A DNA stretch of 64,000 nucleotides, from contig JABDMH010000094.1 in NCBI GenBank assembly GCA_013001595.1, positions 62,001-126,000 of the forward strand, in the 5' to 3' direction. Position numbers and translations under genes: made by a program. The stretch's first letter is position 1; each line of letters begins with the position of its first letter. This document shows, in pieces, positions 39,661 to 48,572 of the stretch. This DNA is from Saprospiraceae bacterium. Its GTDB lineage: Bacteria > Bacteroidota > Bacteroidia > Chitinophagales > Saprospiraceae. Below the pieces are notes generated by a model. The model had not been told where the DNA came from. It saw only the letters and a program-made list of their open reading frames with translations, and did no database searches.

Positions 39661-40422
39661 ATGGCAGGACATAATAAATGGTCTAAGATCAAAAGAAAAA
39701 AGGGCGCTGCAGACGCTAAGCGTTCTAAAGAATTTAGTCGCATAATTAAGGAGATCACCGTGGCTGTTAAGGACGGTGATTCAGGTGATCCAGATTTTAA
39801 TCCAAGATTACGTGTTGCGCTATCTAATGCAAAAGGTGTAAATATGCCCAAGGAAAATATTGATCGGGCTATTAAGAAAGCGTTGGATTCAGGTACTGAA
39901 GCACTATTACAGCCGACCTATGAGGGATACGCACCCGGTGGTATTGCCATATTCGTTGAATGTACCACAGACAATCTTAATCGCACCGTGTCAAGTGTCA
40001 GGGCCATATTCAACAAACGAGGTGGCAACCTTGCTACATCAGGATCGGTAGATTTCCTATTTGAGCGCAAAGGTGTTTTTATCCTCCATGAGGCCGGGCA
40101 AGATTTGGAAGAATTAGAATTGGAGTTGATCGATGGTGGTGCTGAAGACATTGAAGTAGATCATGAAAGTAAAGAGATTGCCGTCACTGTTGCCTTCGAG
40201 GATTTTGGCACCATGCAGAAAAAATTGGAGGACCTCAACTTGGAACCGAGAAGTGCCACGCTGGAACGAGAACCAACAAGTACTACTACCCTACCCTGGG
40301 ATGAAGCTAGATCAGTTTTAGCATTGGTAGATGCTCTGGAAGAAGATGATGATGTACAGAATGTTTTTCATAATCTGGAGATGACTGATGAAGTAGAACA
40401 GATGTTGGCCAATGCGGAGTAA
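39661..40422 (+). CDS. yebC: YebC/PmpR family regulator
   Basis: 253 residues, usual for YebC. The N-terminus MAGHNKWSKIKRKKGAADAK and the phrase MPKENIDRAIKKA are diagnostic, and EGYAPGGIAIFVECTTDN follows in domain 2. YebC proteins are described as DNA-binding regulators and, more recently, as factors that relieve ribosome stalling at proline-rich stretches. Which applies here is open. It lies seven bases before dnaG, so the two form an operon. Confidence 0.95.
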   Translation: MAGHNKWSKIKRKKGAADAKRSKEFSRIIKEITVAVKDGDSGDPDFNPRLRVALSNAKGVNMPKENIDRAIKKALDSGTEALLQPTYEGYAPGGIAIFVECTTDNLNRTVSSVRAIFNKRGGNLATSGSVDFLFERKGVFILHEAGQDLEELELELIDGGAEDIEVDHESKEIAVTVAFEDFGTMQKKLEDLNLEPRSATLEREPTSTTTLPWDEARSVLALVDALEEDDDVQNVFHNLEMTDEVEQMLANAE

Positions 40423-40428
40423 CTTCAC

Positions 40429-42384
40429 ATGATATCACAGGAGACTATAGATGCCATCTTTAATGCAGCCCGGATTGAGGAGGTCGTCGAAGAGTTTGTA
40501 CCTCTGAAAAAGCGTGGTATCAACATGATTGGCCTATGTCCATTTCATGATGAGAAAACACCATCCTTCACAGTTTCTCCCACGAGAAATATCTACAAAT
40601 GCTTTGGTTGTGGCAAAGGCGGCAATCCTGTAAATTTCATCATGGAGCATGAAGGAAGTTCTTATCCAGAGGCACTTCGGCACCTTGCAGCTAAGTATCA
40701 AATAGAAATCAAGGAATCAGGACTTCCAGCGGACTATCAGGAAGAGAAGAATGAGCGTGATAGCTTATTTCTACTGAACGAATTTGCTCTGGACTTTTAC
40801 GTGAAGCAACTGCATGAAACAGACTTGGGGAAAAGCATAGGACTTAGCTACTTTAAAGATAGAGGGCTATTGCTGAAGACCATTGAGAAATTTCGATTGG
40901 GCTTTGCACCTAGTGGGCCAGGGGGACTTACGCAAGCGGCTGTAGCCAAAGGTTACAATATTGAATTCTTACGTAAACTAGGACTGACAACGGAAAAGGA
41001 TCGAGATTTCTTTTACAACAGAGTGATGTTTCCCATCCACAATGCCAATGGAAAAGTGGTCGCCTTTGCCGGTCGGCAGCTAACCACTCAGAAGCGATCA
41101 CCCAAGTATATCAATTCGAAAGAATCAGATATCTACCAAAAGAGCAAGGTCCTGTATGCCATGAACTTTGCTAAGCAAGCCATTCGTAAGGAAGGATCCT
41201 GCATCTTGGTTGAAGGTTATACAGATGTACTCGCGCTCCATCAGGCAGGCATTGAACATGTAGTTGCCGCATCTGGAACTGCACTGACGGCAGATCAAAT
41301 ACGACTGATAAAACGATACACAAATACGGTACGTCTACTTTATGATGGAGACCCTGCAGGGGTAAAGGCAGCTCTTCGCGGTATCGATTTAATATTGCAG
41401 CAAGATCTCAATGTTGAAATTGTCATGCTTCCAGAAGGGGAAGATCCGGATAGTTATCTGAGAAGCCAAGGGACAAATACCTTCAAACAATACGTTGAAG
41501 AAAACGCGAAGGATTTTATACTCTTTAAGACAGATCTCGTCCTTGAGGAAACAGGAAAGGATCCAATCAAAAAGACAGAATTAATCAAGGATATTGTGCG
41601 CAGTTTAGCGCATATCACGGATCCAATAAAACGCTCCGTTTACCTGCGCCAATGCTCAGGACAGTTAGATGTTGATGAAGATCTACTGGTTTCGGAAACC
41701 AACCAGGCCATCAACAAGATCAATCGCGATCAGCGAATCGATCAGATGCGTCAAGCTAGGTCTGAAGCAAGGAACCGCCCTTTGGTAATGGACGGCTTGA
41801 CTCCAGACGAAGCTAAATCCAGCAGCAAATCGAAACCCGGCGTTGACTACCAAGAGCGAGACATTGCCAGAATTTTGATTCTACATGGACATAAATTGAT
41901 AGTAAAAGAGCCGGAGCCGGTTCAGGTCGCATCCTATATACTCGCACAGATTCAGGAAGTAATTCCATCGTTTTCCGATGCGTTATCTGCAAAAATAGCC
42001 CTACTTTATGGGCAAAGACTTGCCAATGGAGAAGAAACCGACACTAGCTATTTCATCTATCACACTGATCCTGACATCTCCAAGTTAGCAAGTGACTTCT
42101 GTGCATCTCCCTATGAGTATAGTGAAAATTGGAAGACAATGTGGGATATTCACCTCCAAACTCAGCCCATGCCTGAGGAAAACGAGGTACAAGACAGCAT
42201 TCAAGCGCTATGGCGGTTTATGCTCAAACGATATCAGAAACTCAGCAAAGAAAATATGGAAAAGATCGAGGAGCTGAGGGAAGGAACCAATGAAGATGAG
42301 CTCATAAAACATCTTGAAGTGCAAAGAATGATCGTCACTAAACGAAATGAGATTGCACAGAAACTCAACACAGTCATACTTTAA
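40429..42384 (+). CDS. dnaG: DNA primase
   Basis: 651 residues. CHC2 zinc ribbon: CPFHDEKTPSF and CFGCGKGGN (about 38-66). The RNA-polymerase core follows with AGRQLTTQKRSPKYINS, then the TOPRIM motifs VEGYTDVLALHQAG and LLYDGDPAG. The C-terminal helicase-interaction region is variable. It makes RNA primers for the replication fork. It is downstream of yebC in one transcript. A decayed TPR gene follows about 90 bases later. Confidence 0.96.
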   Translation: MISQETIDAIFNAARIEEVVEEFVPLKKRGINMIGLCPFHDEKTPSFTVSPTRNIYKCFGCGKGGNPVNFIMEHEGSSYPEALRHLAAKYQIEIKESGLPADYQEEKNERDSLFLLNEFALDFYVKQLHETDLGKSIGLSYFKDRGLLLKTIEKFRLGFAPSGPGGLTQAAVAKGYNIEFLRKLGLTTEKDRDFFYNRVMFPIHNANGKVVAFAGRQLTTQKRSPKYINSKESDIYQKSKVLYAMNFAKQAIRKEGSCILVEGYTDVLALHQAGIEHVVAASGTALTADQIRLIKRYTNTVRLLYDGDPAGVKAALRGIDLILQQDLNVEIVMLPEGEDPDSYLRSQGTNTFKQYVEENAKDFILFKTDLVLEETGKDPIKKTELIKDIVRSLAHITDPIKRSVYLRQCSGQLDVDEDLLVSETNQAINKINRDQRIDQMRQARSEARNRPLVMDGLTPDEAKSSSKSKPGVDYQERDIARILILHGHKLIVKEPEPVQVASYILAQIQEVIPSFSDALSAKIALLYGQRLANGEETDTSYFIYHTDPDISKLASDFCASPYEYSENWKTMWDIHLQTQPMPEENEVQDSIQALWRFMLKRYQKLSKENMEKIEELREGTNEDELIKHLEVQRMIVTKRNEIAQKLNTVIL

Positions 42385-42468
42385 CAAGATGGCCCTAAGT
42401 AGCACATCGTAAATTACTTACGGTCATCTTCCTTCGTAGGCAGTAATGGCTTTGACATAGCAATCCTT

Positions 42469-43603
42469 TTGCAAAGGCATGAAAAACTACAATGCAATAA
42501 CGAATGGACCTCCATTCAAAACAGATATGCAAGTTTTACTAAGACACTTAGAGCGCATCCTATGGATCCCGAGGCAACTGCAGCTGGCCCATCTGTTTAT
42601 CCAGGAAGCTCGCATAACGGGAGCGCACAGTCATTACTATCAGGCGGCCATAAGGATACTCGATGACCTACTAAACATCAATAGCGACAAGCTAAGCGCT
42701 GATCAACAGTTTATGACGTTGAGCACGAAGGCTGGAGTACATCTGTCTCTACATCACTTTCAGAAAAACTTAACCCTGGGGCAAGAAGCAATGCAGCTTA
42801 ATAAATATAATGCTCAGATCTACGGTTTACTGGTGGATGCCAACGTCGAACTTGGTCGATATAAACGAGCTGTAGAGCTAGCTGATCAGATGGTCGCCAT
42901 TCGTCCTGATTTGCGATCCTATGCTAGAATCTCTTATCTCAGGGAGATACATGGAGATGTCCGTGGAGCCATTCAAGCCCTGGAAATGGCAGTGGCTGCT
43001 GGATTTCCAATTTATGAAGAAACGGCATGGGCAAGATTAACCTTAGGAGAACTATATGAGAGATATGGCATAGAGAAAGAAGCCTTGATGACCTATGAGT
43101 CAATCTTACAGGACCGACCAAACTATCCCTTGCCCTCGCTGCGTTGGCACATCTTGCCAAGACTAAGGGAAGGTATGCAGAGGCTCAAACACAGCTCGAT
43201 CAAGCGTGCAGCATTATTCCGGAAGTGGGATTCTACATTACCAAAACTGAGATCTGCTTGGAAGCCGGTGGTGAGGAACAAGCCCAGGGCATTACAGATG
43301 AGGTGCTCAACATGTTGGCAGATGATATTAACAACGGACACAATATGGATTTGGAGTACGCTCATGTTTATTGGAAGCTTAGGGAGGACCCCAAGTCAGC
43401 CCTAAAATATTTAGAGCGCTCCTACACTAGTCGACCTGACAACATTGACATTAATCGGGCCATGGCTCGTCTTTATCTGCAAACTGAACGAACCTGAAAA
43501 AGCAAGAAAGCATTTCGAGGTGGCTAGTAGGACTAAATCTGCAGATCCTGAGCTTGTTGGTGTTGCTGAAGAATTGAAGCAAATTAATCACGAGCGCATC
43601 TAG
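42469..43603 (+). pseudogene. Frameshifted TPR-repeat protein gene
   Basis: The coherent TPR protein is spread over frames that require three single-base changes. Upstream frame: TLRAHPMDPEA, then an extra A near 42572 moves to LQLAHLFIQEARITG. A lost T near 43130 moves from DRPNYP to ALAALAHLAKTKGRYAEA. An extra A near 43482 moves from RLYLQ to LNEPEKARKHFEVA, ending at TAG 43603. The longest single frame (42479-43405, 308 residues) has an unrelated tail after residue 217. No signal peptide or clear start remains. TPR proteins act as protein-protein scaffolds; this copy is probably dead, or the assembly carries indels here. Confidence 0.75.
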
Positions 43604-44039
43604 GGACCGATAAAAATAAGTTCACTGTTTATAATGGTTCTTTTGAATTTATACTGCCTTATAAAAATTTACGTAGCTCCACTATGCTTATTTTTTGTGC
43701 CTTTCTTCGGCTCCGCTCAGAACAGGTTGTCTAAATTCAAAATAGCATCATCTAAATCGGGAACTTGTTGTTGAACAATCCTTTAGCTCAAATTAGTATG
43801 TCTGGATCAGAGGATCTCGCTTTGTTAAGTTCATTCAACCGTTTGAAATTTGACAAGGTGAGGTTCCTCAATCTGGATCTAAATACTTTTTAAATAACAT
43901 TCGACGTCAGCTAGAAATTTCCAACCCTGGTCAAGGCGCTTTGTTTCTCACCTATTGAGAAGTCTGTGGGTAAAAAAGAATGAGTCTGCACATCCTTACG
44001 GTGACAGACCCATCCCTTTGGCTAAGATTACTACAAAAT
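43604..44039. other. Intergenic region after the TPR pseudogene
   Basis: About 435 bases. A 31-codon plus frame (43798-43893) exists but has no supporting context, so I do not call it. The string TTCGGCTCCGCTCAG near 43706 resembles a GC-rich intergenic motif often seen between bacterial genes. The rmuC terminator lies at the right end. No RNA gene or mobile-element end was recognised. Confidence 0.4.
43971..44009 (-). terminator. Intrinsic terminator of rmuC
   Basis: On the minus strand GTCTG-T-CAC pairs with GTG-CAGAC (arms 44001-44009 and 43984-43991, one bulge, 9-nt loop). A T-rich tract (A run 43972-43977 on plus) follows after a short spacer. It lies about 30 bases after the rmuC stop. 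Confidence 0.55.
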
Positions 44040-45368
44040 TTATAACACTTTGTCGAGGTGCCCACTGAGTTGTTCTCCTTTGGGCAGCTCTTCGACCTTA
44101 CTTAATCTCCTTTCCACAGCCCGACGCCTAACTCCCGCCTGATCAATGACGTTATTCGCTTCGGATAGCTTTTTCTGTACTTTATCAAGAGCAGTTCCAA
44201 ACTTTCCGAACTCAGACTTTATTTCTGAAAGCAAGGACCAGACCTCACTTGATCTTTTTTCTATCGCCAAGGTGCGAAAACCCATTTGCAAGGAGCTCAG
44301 GAATGCACTGAGGTTATTGGGCCCCGCTACAATGACTTGGTGTTCCGACTTCAGTCGATACAATAAGTCAGGTTGGCGACTTACCTCCGCATATAGTCCC
44401 TCAACGGGTAAAAACATGATGGCAAAATCAGTGGTGTGGGGAGGTGCTATATACTTGGTCTGGATATCTTTGGCTGATGCCAACATCGCACGCTGCAAAT
44501 CTTTGCTGCAGCTCTTTATCTTTTCAGGACAACCATCTTCATAAGCGTCTGACAACTGCTGATAGCGATCCATGGGAAATTTTGCATCAATCGGTAGGTA
44601 CAATGAATCTGCCTGAGTCTGCTTACCTGGCAATTTGATGGCGACCTCAACTCTCGTGTCCCTTCCAGGAACAGGGCTCGCGTTCAACTCATATTGCTCG
44701 ACCGTCATCACCTGTTCAATGATCTTGATCAACTGCATTTCCCCCATCACCCCCCTTGTCTTCACATTTGCGAGCACCTTTTTAAGATCTCCGACACCTG
44801 CAGCCAAATGCTGCATTTCACCCAGCCCCTTTTGCACTTTCTCAAGGTGATCACTCACCATCTTAAATGAATGCCCCAATCGATCTTCCAGTGTCTGATG
44901 CAATTTTTCATCTACCGTCTCCCTCATCTTCTCCAGTTGTTGAGCATTATCCGACTGCATAGATTGTAGGCGCTTATCGACATTGGCCCAAATTTTCTCT
45001 AGTGATTCGGACAATTTATGTTCCAGGAGTACTGATCGCTCCTCTTGGTTCTTAAGGGTAAATTCCACCCGGCTATTGATAGAGTCAAAGACTCGCAACT
45101 GTCGTTCCCCGAATCTGACAAGTGCTGTGTCTATCTCTTCACGACTTTCTTTTGCCACCCGACTCTGCTCAACTCGATTATGCACACTTTCCTGTCTAAT
45201 CAATGTACTTAGCCCCGATTCCTGACGTGAAAAATGATCAGCTAGACTTTTCAATTCTCGTTGCAGGGCATGGCGATTCCTGCCCAAAAGTTGAACTACG
45301 AAATGTAAGGATGACACGACTAGTATGAGTAGCAAGAAGATAAGACCAAGATCAAAATTCATTAGCAT
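44040..45368 (-). CDS. rmuC: DNA recombination protein RmuC homologue
   Basis: 442 residues. An N-terminal membrane anchor (LGLIFLLLILVVSSLHFVV) is followed by a long coiled coil (about 35-195, rich in E/K/Q heptads). The RmuC nuclease-like core has KTRGVMGEMQLIKIIEQV, LPIDAKFPMDRYQ and DFAIMFLPVEGLYAEV. RmuC limits inversions and rearrangements at repeats in E. coli; its biochemical activity is not well defined. A 30-residue membrane ORF with a Fur-like palindrome lies directly upstream on the same strand. Confidence 0.92.
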   Translation of the reverse strand: MLMNFDLGLIFLLLILVVSSLHFVVQLLGRNRHALQRELKSLADHFSRQESGLSTLIRQESVHNRVEQSRVAKESREEIDTALVRFGERQLRVFDSINSRVEFTLKNQEERSVLLEHKLSESLEKIWANVDKRLQSMQSDNAQQLEKMRETVDEKLHQTLEDRLGHSFKMVSDHLEKVQKGLGEMQHLAAGVGDLKKVLANVKTRGVMGEMQLIKIIEQVMTVEQYELNASPVPGRDTRVEVAIKLPGKQTQADSLYLPIDAKFPMDRYQQLSDAYEDGCPEKIKSCSKDLQRAMLASAKDIQTKYIAPPHTTDFAIMFLPVEGLYAEVSRQPDLLYRLKSEHQVIVAGPNNLSAFLSSLQMGFRTLAIEKRSSEVWSLLSEIKSEFGKFGTALDKVQKKLSEANNVIDQAGVRRRAVERRLSKVEELPKGEQLSGHLDKVL

Positions 45369-45403
45369 AATTTTAAGTTAGAAACAAAAGGTGGACAACG
45401 GAC

Positions 45404-45496
45404 CTATTCTGGCCACTGCTTCAGAAAGCTTCCCGCTATGTTCAAGAAGGTCAGTATGCCAAGTGCTACGATCGCAATTAGTAAAAAATGTACCAT
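45404..45496 (-). CDS. Tiny membrane peptide upstream of rmuC
   Basis: 30 residues, ATG 45496 to TAG 45404: begins MVHFLLIAIVALGILTFLNI and ends with LKQWPE. It is one hydrophobic helix with a charged C-terminal end, and looks like other single-pass small proteins. It lies 35 bases before rmuC, so they may share a transcript. No family was recognised. Its small size makes chance occurrence possible, but the helix plus position argues for a real product. Confidence 0.42.
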   Translation of the reverse strand: MVHFLLIAIVALGILTFLNIAGSFLKQWPE

Positions 45497-45565
45497 ATCA
45501 GTTCTAGTTTATGAGTCAATTGATGATACAAGTTTATAGTAGCTTCATGCAATCATTTTGCACGG

Positions 45566-45580
45566 TGATAATTATTATCA
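45566..45580. promoter_or_regulatory. Fur-box-like 7-1-7 palindrome
   Basis: TGATAATTATTATCA is a perfect 7-1-7 inverted repeat identical to the Fur/Fur-family half-site arrangement TGATAAT-N-ATTATCA. It is intergenic, 70 bases before the start of the 30-residue ORF and upstream of rmuC on the minus strand. A TAAACTTG sequence near 45527-45534 on the minus strand is one mismatch from the -7 consensus, placing the palindrome just behind a -33 region. Confidence 0.5.
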
Positions 45581-45690
45581 TATTTTTATTTCGAAATATG
45601 TGGAGATCCATCAGCTGCACAACTGATGTAGGCTCGATGTGACAAGTGTTGGATCGACCACGAAAAGGGTGGCTCCATCAAGCCAATTGG

Positions 45691-46365
45691 TCAATCCAAT
45701 AGATCTGGTCTTTGGCGCTGCGTGTGTTTAAAAGCTTGTTCATCTCTCCAGGATGCTATCGCTGCATCGTCACCGGACAACAATACATCAGGAACAGTCC
45801 AACCTTTGAATGTTGCAGGACGGGTATAAATTGGTGGGGCTAGCATATCATCCTGATAACTGTCAAAAAGTGCCGAAGATTCATCATTTAGTACACCCGG
45901 TATCAATCGACCCACCGCATCAACAAGAACAGCTGCAGCAAGCTCTCCACCGGATAATACGTAATCACCGATGCTGATCTCTAACGTGACCAAATGATCC
46001 CGAATACGTTGATCTATTCCCTTGTAGTGGCCACAAATGATCAGTAAGTTTTCAGCTAGAGACAATCCATTGGCGCGTGATTGATCTAATTGTTGACCAT
46101 CTGGTGTCATGTATATGATGTGGTCATAGGTGCGCTTTTTCTTTAAGTCCGTGATGGCATTGTAGAGAGGTTCTACCATCATCACCATCCCGGCTCCACC
46201 TCCATACTGATAATCATCAATTTGGTGGTGCTTGCCAATTCCATACTTTCTCAAATCAATGACATTCACATTGAGTAGGTTGCGATCCGAAGCCCGTTTC
46301 AGGATCGAATGTTGGAACGGACTTTCAAGCAAGCTTGGTACCGCACATAGTATGTCGATGTACAT
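45691..46365 (-). CDS. trmD: tRNA (guanine-N1)-methyltransferase
   Basis: A GTG at 46374 opens the frame three codons earlier, but ATG 46365 (MYIDILCAVPSLLESPF) aligns with the family N-terminus; 224 residues. The knot region carries CGHYKGIDQRI and YVLSGGELAAAVLVDA, typical of TrmD. It methylates G37 next to the anticodon to prevent frameshifting. It is the last gene of the prolyl oligopeptidase-cdaA-dipeptidase-trmD transcript, starting just after the dipeptidase stop. rpsP, rimM and rplS, its usual partners elsewhere, are absent. Confidence 0.94.
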   Translation of the reverse strand: MYIDILCAVPSLLESPFQHSILKRASDRNLLNVNVIDLRKYGIGKHHQIDDYQYGGGAGMVMMVEPLYNAITDLKKKRTYDHIIYMTPDGQQLDQSRANGLSLAENLLIICGHYKGIDQRIRDHLVTLEISIGDYVLSGGELAAAVLVDAVGRLIPGVLNDESSALFDSYQDDMLAPPIYTRPATFKGWTVPDVLLSGDDAAIASWRDEQAFKHTQRQRPDLLD

Positions 46366-46374
46366 AGCGGCCAC

Positions 46375-47769
46375 TTAATCGTTTTCACCAGCATAATAGT
46401 GATAGAAATAGGGAATCGTGCGAATGCCTTGGTAAAAATTATATAGACCAAAATGCTCATTGGGTGAATGAATATCATCTGAATCTAAGCCAAATCCCAT
46501 AAGGACTGACTTCACACCTAAGACATCTTCAAACAGCGAAACTATCGGTATGCTTCCTCCTCCCCGTGCTGGAATCGGGTCTTTACCAAATGTTTTGTTC
46601 ATGGCTTTGGCAGCAGCTGCGTACTCCGCACTATCGGTCGGTGTCACAGCGGGCTTACCACCATGGTGAGGAGTCACCTTTACCTGGACACTTGAGGGTG
46701 CTATTTTCTTGAAATGCTTGCTGAACAATTCCGTAATCTCATCTGGATCTTGGTTTGGTACCAGGCGCATGCTGATCTTGGCAAATGCCTTCGATGGCAA
46801 AACCGTCTTTGCACCTTCGCCTGTATATCCCCCCCAGATCCCATTGACGTCCAAAGTTGGTCTGATCGCCGTCCGTTCCAAAGTAGTGTACCCTTCCTCA
46901 CCCATCAAATCTGCTACGTTCAGTTCGTTCATATAGGACGCTTCATCATAGGGAGCTTTGTTCATTTCAGCACGCTCTTCAGACGACAGCTCTAAGACTT
47001 TATCATAAAAACCCGGTATGGTGATGCGCTTCTTTTCATCGTGCAGGGAAGCAATCATTTGCGCAAGAACGTTGACTGGATTTGCTACAGCCCCACCAAA
47101 CACGCCAGAATGCAAGTCCTTGTTGGGCCCAGTCACCTCCACCTCTACATAACTCAATCCTCGCAGCCCAGTAGTTATGCTAGGGGTATTATTATCTAAT
47201 ATTGCCGTATCGCTAATCAACACCGTGTCACATGCCAACTCATCCTTGTGTGTTCGACAAAATATTTCCAGATTATCCGAACCGACTTCCTCTTCACCTT
47301 CAAATAAAAATTTCACATTGCACCTTAGTTCACCTGCTTGCATCAAACTTTCAAATGCCTTCACATGCATAAAGAGCTGACCTTTGTCATCACAAGACCC
47401 GCGAGCGAATATGGCACCATCTGGATGAATTTTCGTCTTTTTGATCAACGGCTCAAATGGAGGAGAATCCCAAAGTTCCAGTGGATCAGGAGGTTGCACA
47501 TCATAATGACCGTATACCACGACTGTTGGGTAATCTTTAGCCAGCACATGACTACCCATCACAATGGGATGACCAGCTGTCTCGTGAACGTTAACCTGGG
47601 TAACCCCAGCTTGCAAGAGGTATTGTTTAGTGGCCTCTGCAGCCCTTTGTACATCTTCTTTGTGGGCGGGATCTGCGCTGACAGACGGAATGCGCAAGAA
47701 CTCTATAAGTTCCGTGAGAAAACGATCCCTATTTTTTTCAATATAGGCTTCAACAGCTTCCATGCTCAT
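46375..47769 (-). CDS. M20-family dipeptidase
   Basis: 464 residues. Metal and catalytic motifs of the M20 fold: VVVYGHYDVQPPDPLELW (His and catalytic Asp), GSCDDKGQ (bridging Asp), FEGEEEVGS (catalytic base and ligand), plus the dimerisation lid starting near TGLRGLSYVEVEVTG. It belongs with the CNDP/DapE-like cytosolic peptidases and probably hydrolyses di- or short peptides. No signal peptide is present. The gene begins five bases after cdaA. Confidence 0.92.
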   Translation of the reverse strand: MSMEAVEAYIEKNRDRFLTELIEFLRIPSVSADPAHKEDVQRAAEATKQYLLQAGVTQVNVHETAGHPIVMGSHVLAKDYPTVVVYGHYDVQPPDPLELWDSPPFEPLIKKTKIHPDGAIFARGSCDDKGQLFMHVKAFESLMQAGELRCNVKFLFEGEEEVGSDNLEIFCRTHKDELACDTVLISDTAILDNNTPSITTGLRGLSYVEVEVTGPNKDLHSGVFGGAVANPVNVLAQMIASLHDEKKRITIPGFYDKVLELSSEERAEMNKAPYDEASYMNELNVADLMGEEGYTTLERTAIRPTLDVNGIWGGYTGEGAKTVLPSKAFAKISMRLVPNQDPDEITELFSKHFKKIAPSSVQVKVTPHHGGKPAVTPTDSAEYAAAAKAMNKTFGKDPIPARGGGSIPIVSLFEDVLGVKSVLMGFGLDSDDIHSPNEHFGLYNFYQGIRTIPYFYHYYAGEND

Positions 47770-47774
47770 CTTTT

Positions 47775-48557
47775 TTAATGTATATGTTTACTAAGTAGAT
47801 CTGCGATTCGTTCCATCTCAATATCCATAGTTAATACCCCCTTATAGGCAAAGGAAACTTTTCCAGTTTCTTCAGAAACAATAAATACCGCCGCCTCCGA
47901 TTGTTCCGTTGCACCAAGTCCAGCTCTATGCCTCAATCCCACTTTTGTGGGCAAGCGACTACTCGAGGAAACAGGCAATATGCAACTTACTGCATGAATC
48001 TTACCACCATGGATGATCATTGCTCCATCGTGTAATGGGCTTCTGTGTTCAAAAATCGTCATGATTAATTCCTCCGTAATTAAAGCGTCTATCACCTGAC
48101 CCGACTCTTTTCCAATATCAGAACCCAAGTTTTTGGTCAACACTATCAAAGCGCCTGTTTTCGCCCGAGACATTTTTTCAATCGCCCGAGTGATTTCCTG
48201 AACCTGATTTTCAAATTCAGGTACCATCGTGGTCTTGAACAATCTACGAAAGAAGCCTGCCCGACCCCGCAAAGTTGTATTCCCAAGATAGATGAGAAAA
48301 CGCCTAATCTCTGGTTGAAAAATAATGATCAAGGCAATAAAGCCAACACTAATGAACTGACCCAGTATTTCTGACAATAGCGGCATATCCAAGACACCAA
48401 CAAGGCCCCACAATAGATAAAGCAAAATTACGCCGATGACAATATTAAATGCTATACTACCACGCAGGAGTCTGTAAATGCTATACAGCATAAAACCCAC
48501 AATGAGTATGTCAAGTACATCCCAAATGCGAACAGGGAGAAATCCAATGTCGATCAA
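47775..48557 (-). CDS. cdaA: Membrane diadenylate cyclase CdaA
   Basis: 260 residues. Three membrane helices (about 10-85) precede the DAC domain. The substrate motifs are HDGAMIIHGG (DGA) and GLRHRAGLG (RHR). It makes cyclic di-AMP from two ATP. No ATG exists at the expected N-terminus; TTG 48557 is used here, and an in-frame CTG at 48566 is an alternative giving an IPLIDIGF start. It follows the prolyl oligopeptidase gene by 15 bases. The predicted phosphodiesterase pgpH is at 25.5 kb. Target proteins (potassium, osmolyte or cell-wall functions) are not in this operon. Confidence 0.93.
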   Translation of the reverse strand: MIDIGFLPVRIWDVLDILIVGFMLYSIYRLLRGSIAFNIVIGVILLYLLWGLVGVLDMPLLSEILGQFISVGFIALIIIFQPEIRRFLIYLGNTTLRGRAGFFRRLFKTTMVPEFENQVQEITRAIEKMSRAKTGALIVLTKNLGSDIGKESGQVIDALITEELIMTIFEHRSPLHDGAMIIHGGKIHAVSCILPVSSSSRLPTKVGLRHRAGLGATEQSEAAVFIVSEETGKVSFAYKGVLTMDIEMERIADLLSKHIH

Positions 48558-48572
48558 AGGTATCAGGAGCTC

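Noticed and set aside
43798-43893. 31-codon plus-strand ORF
   Set aside because: Too short, no motif, no promoter or neighbour support.
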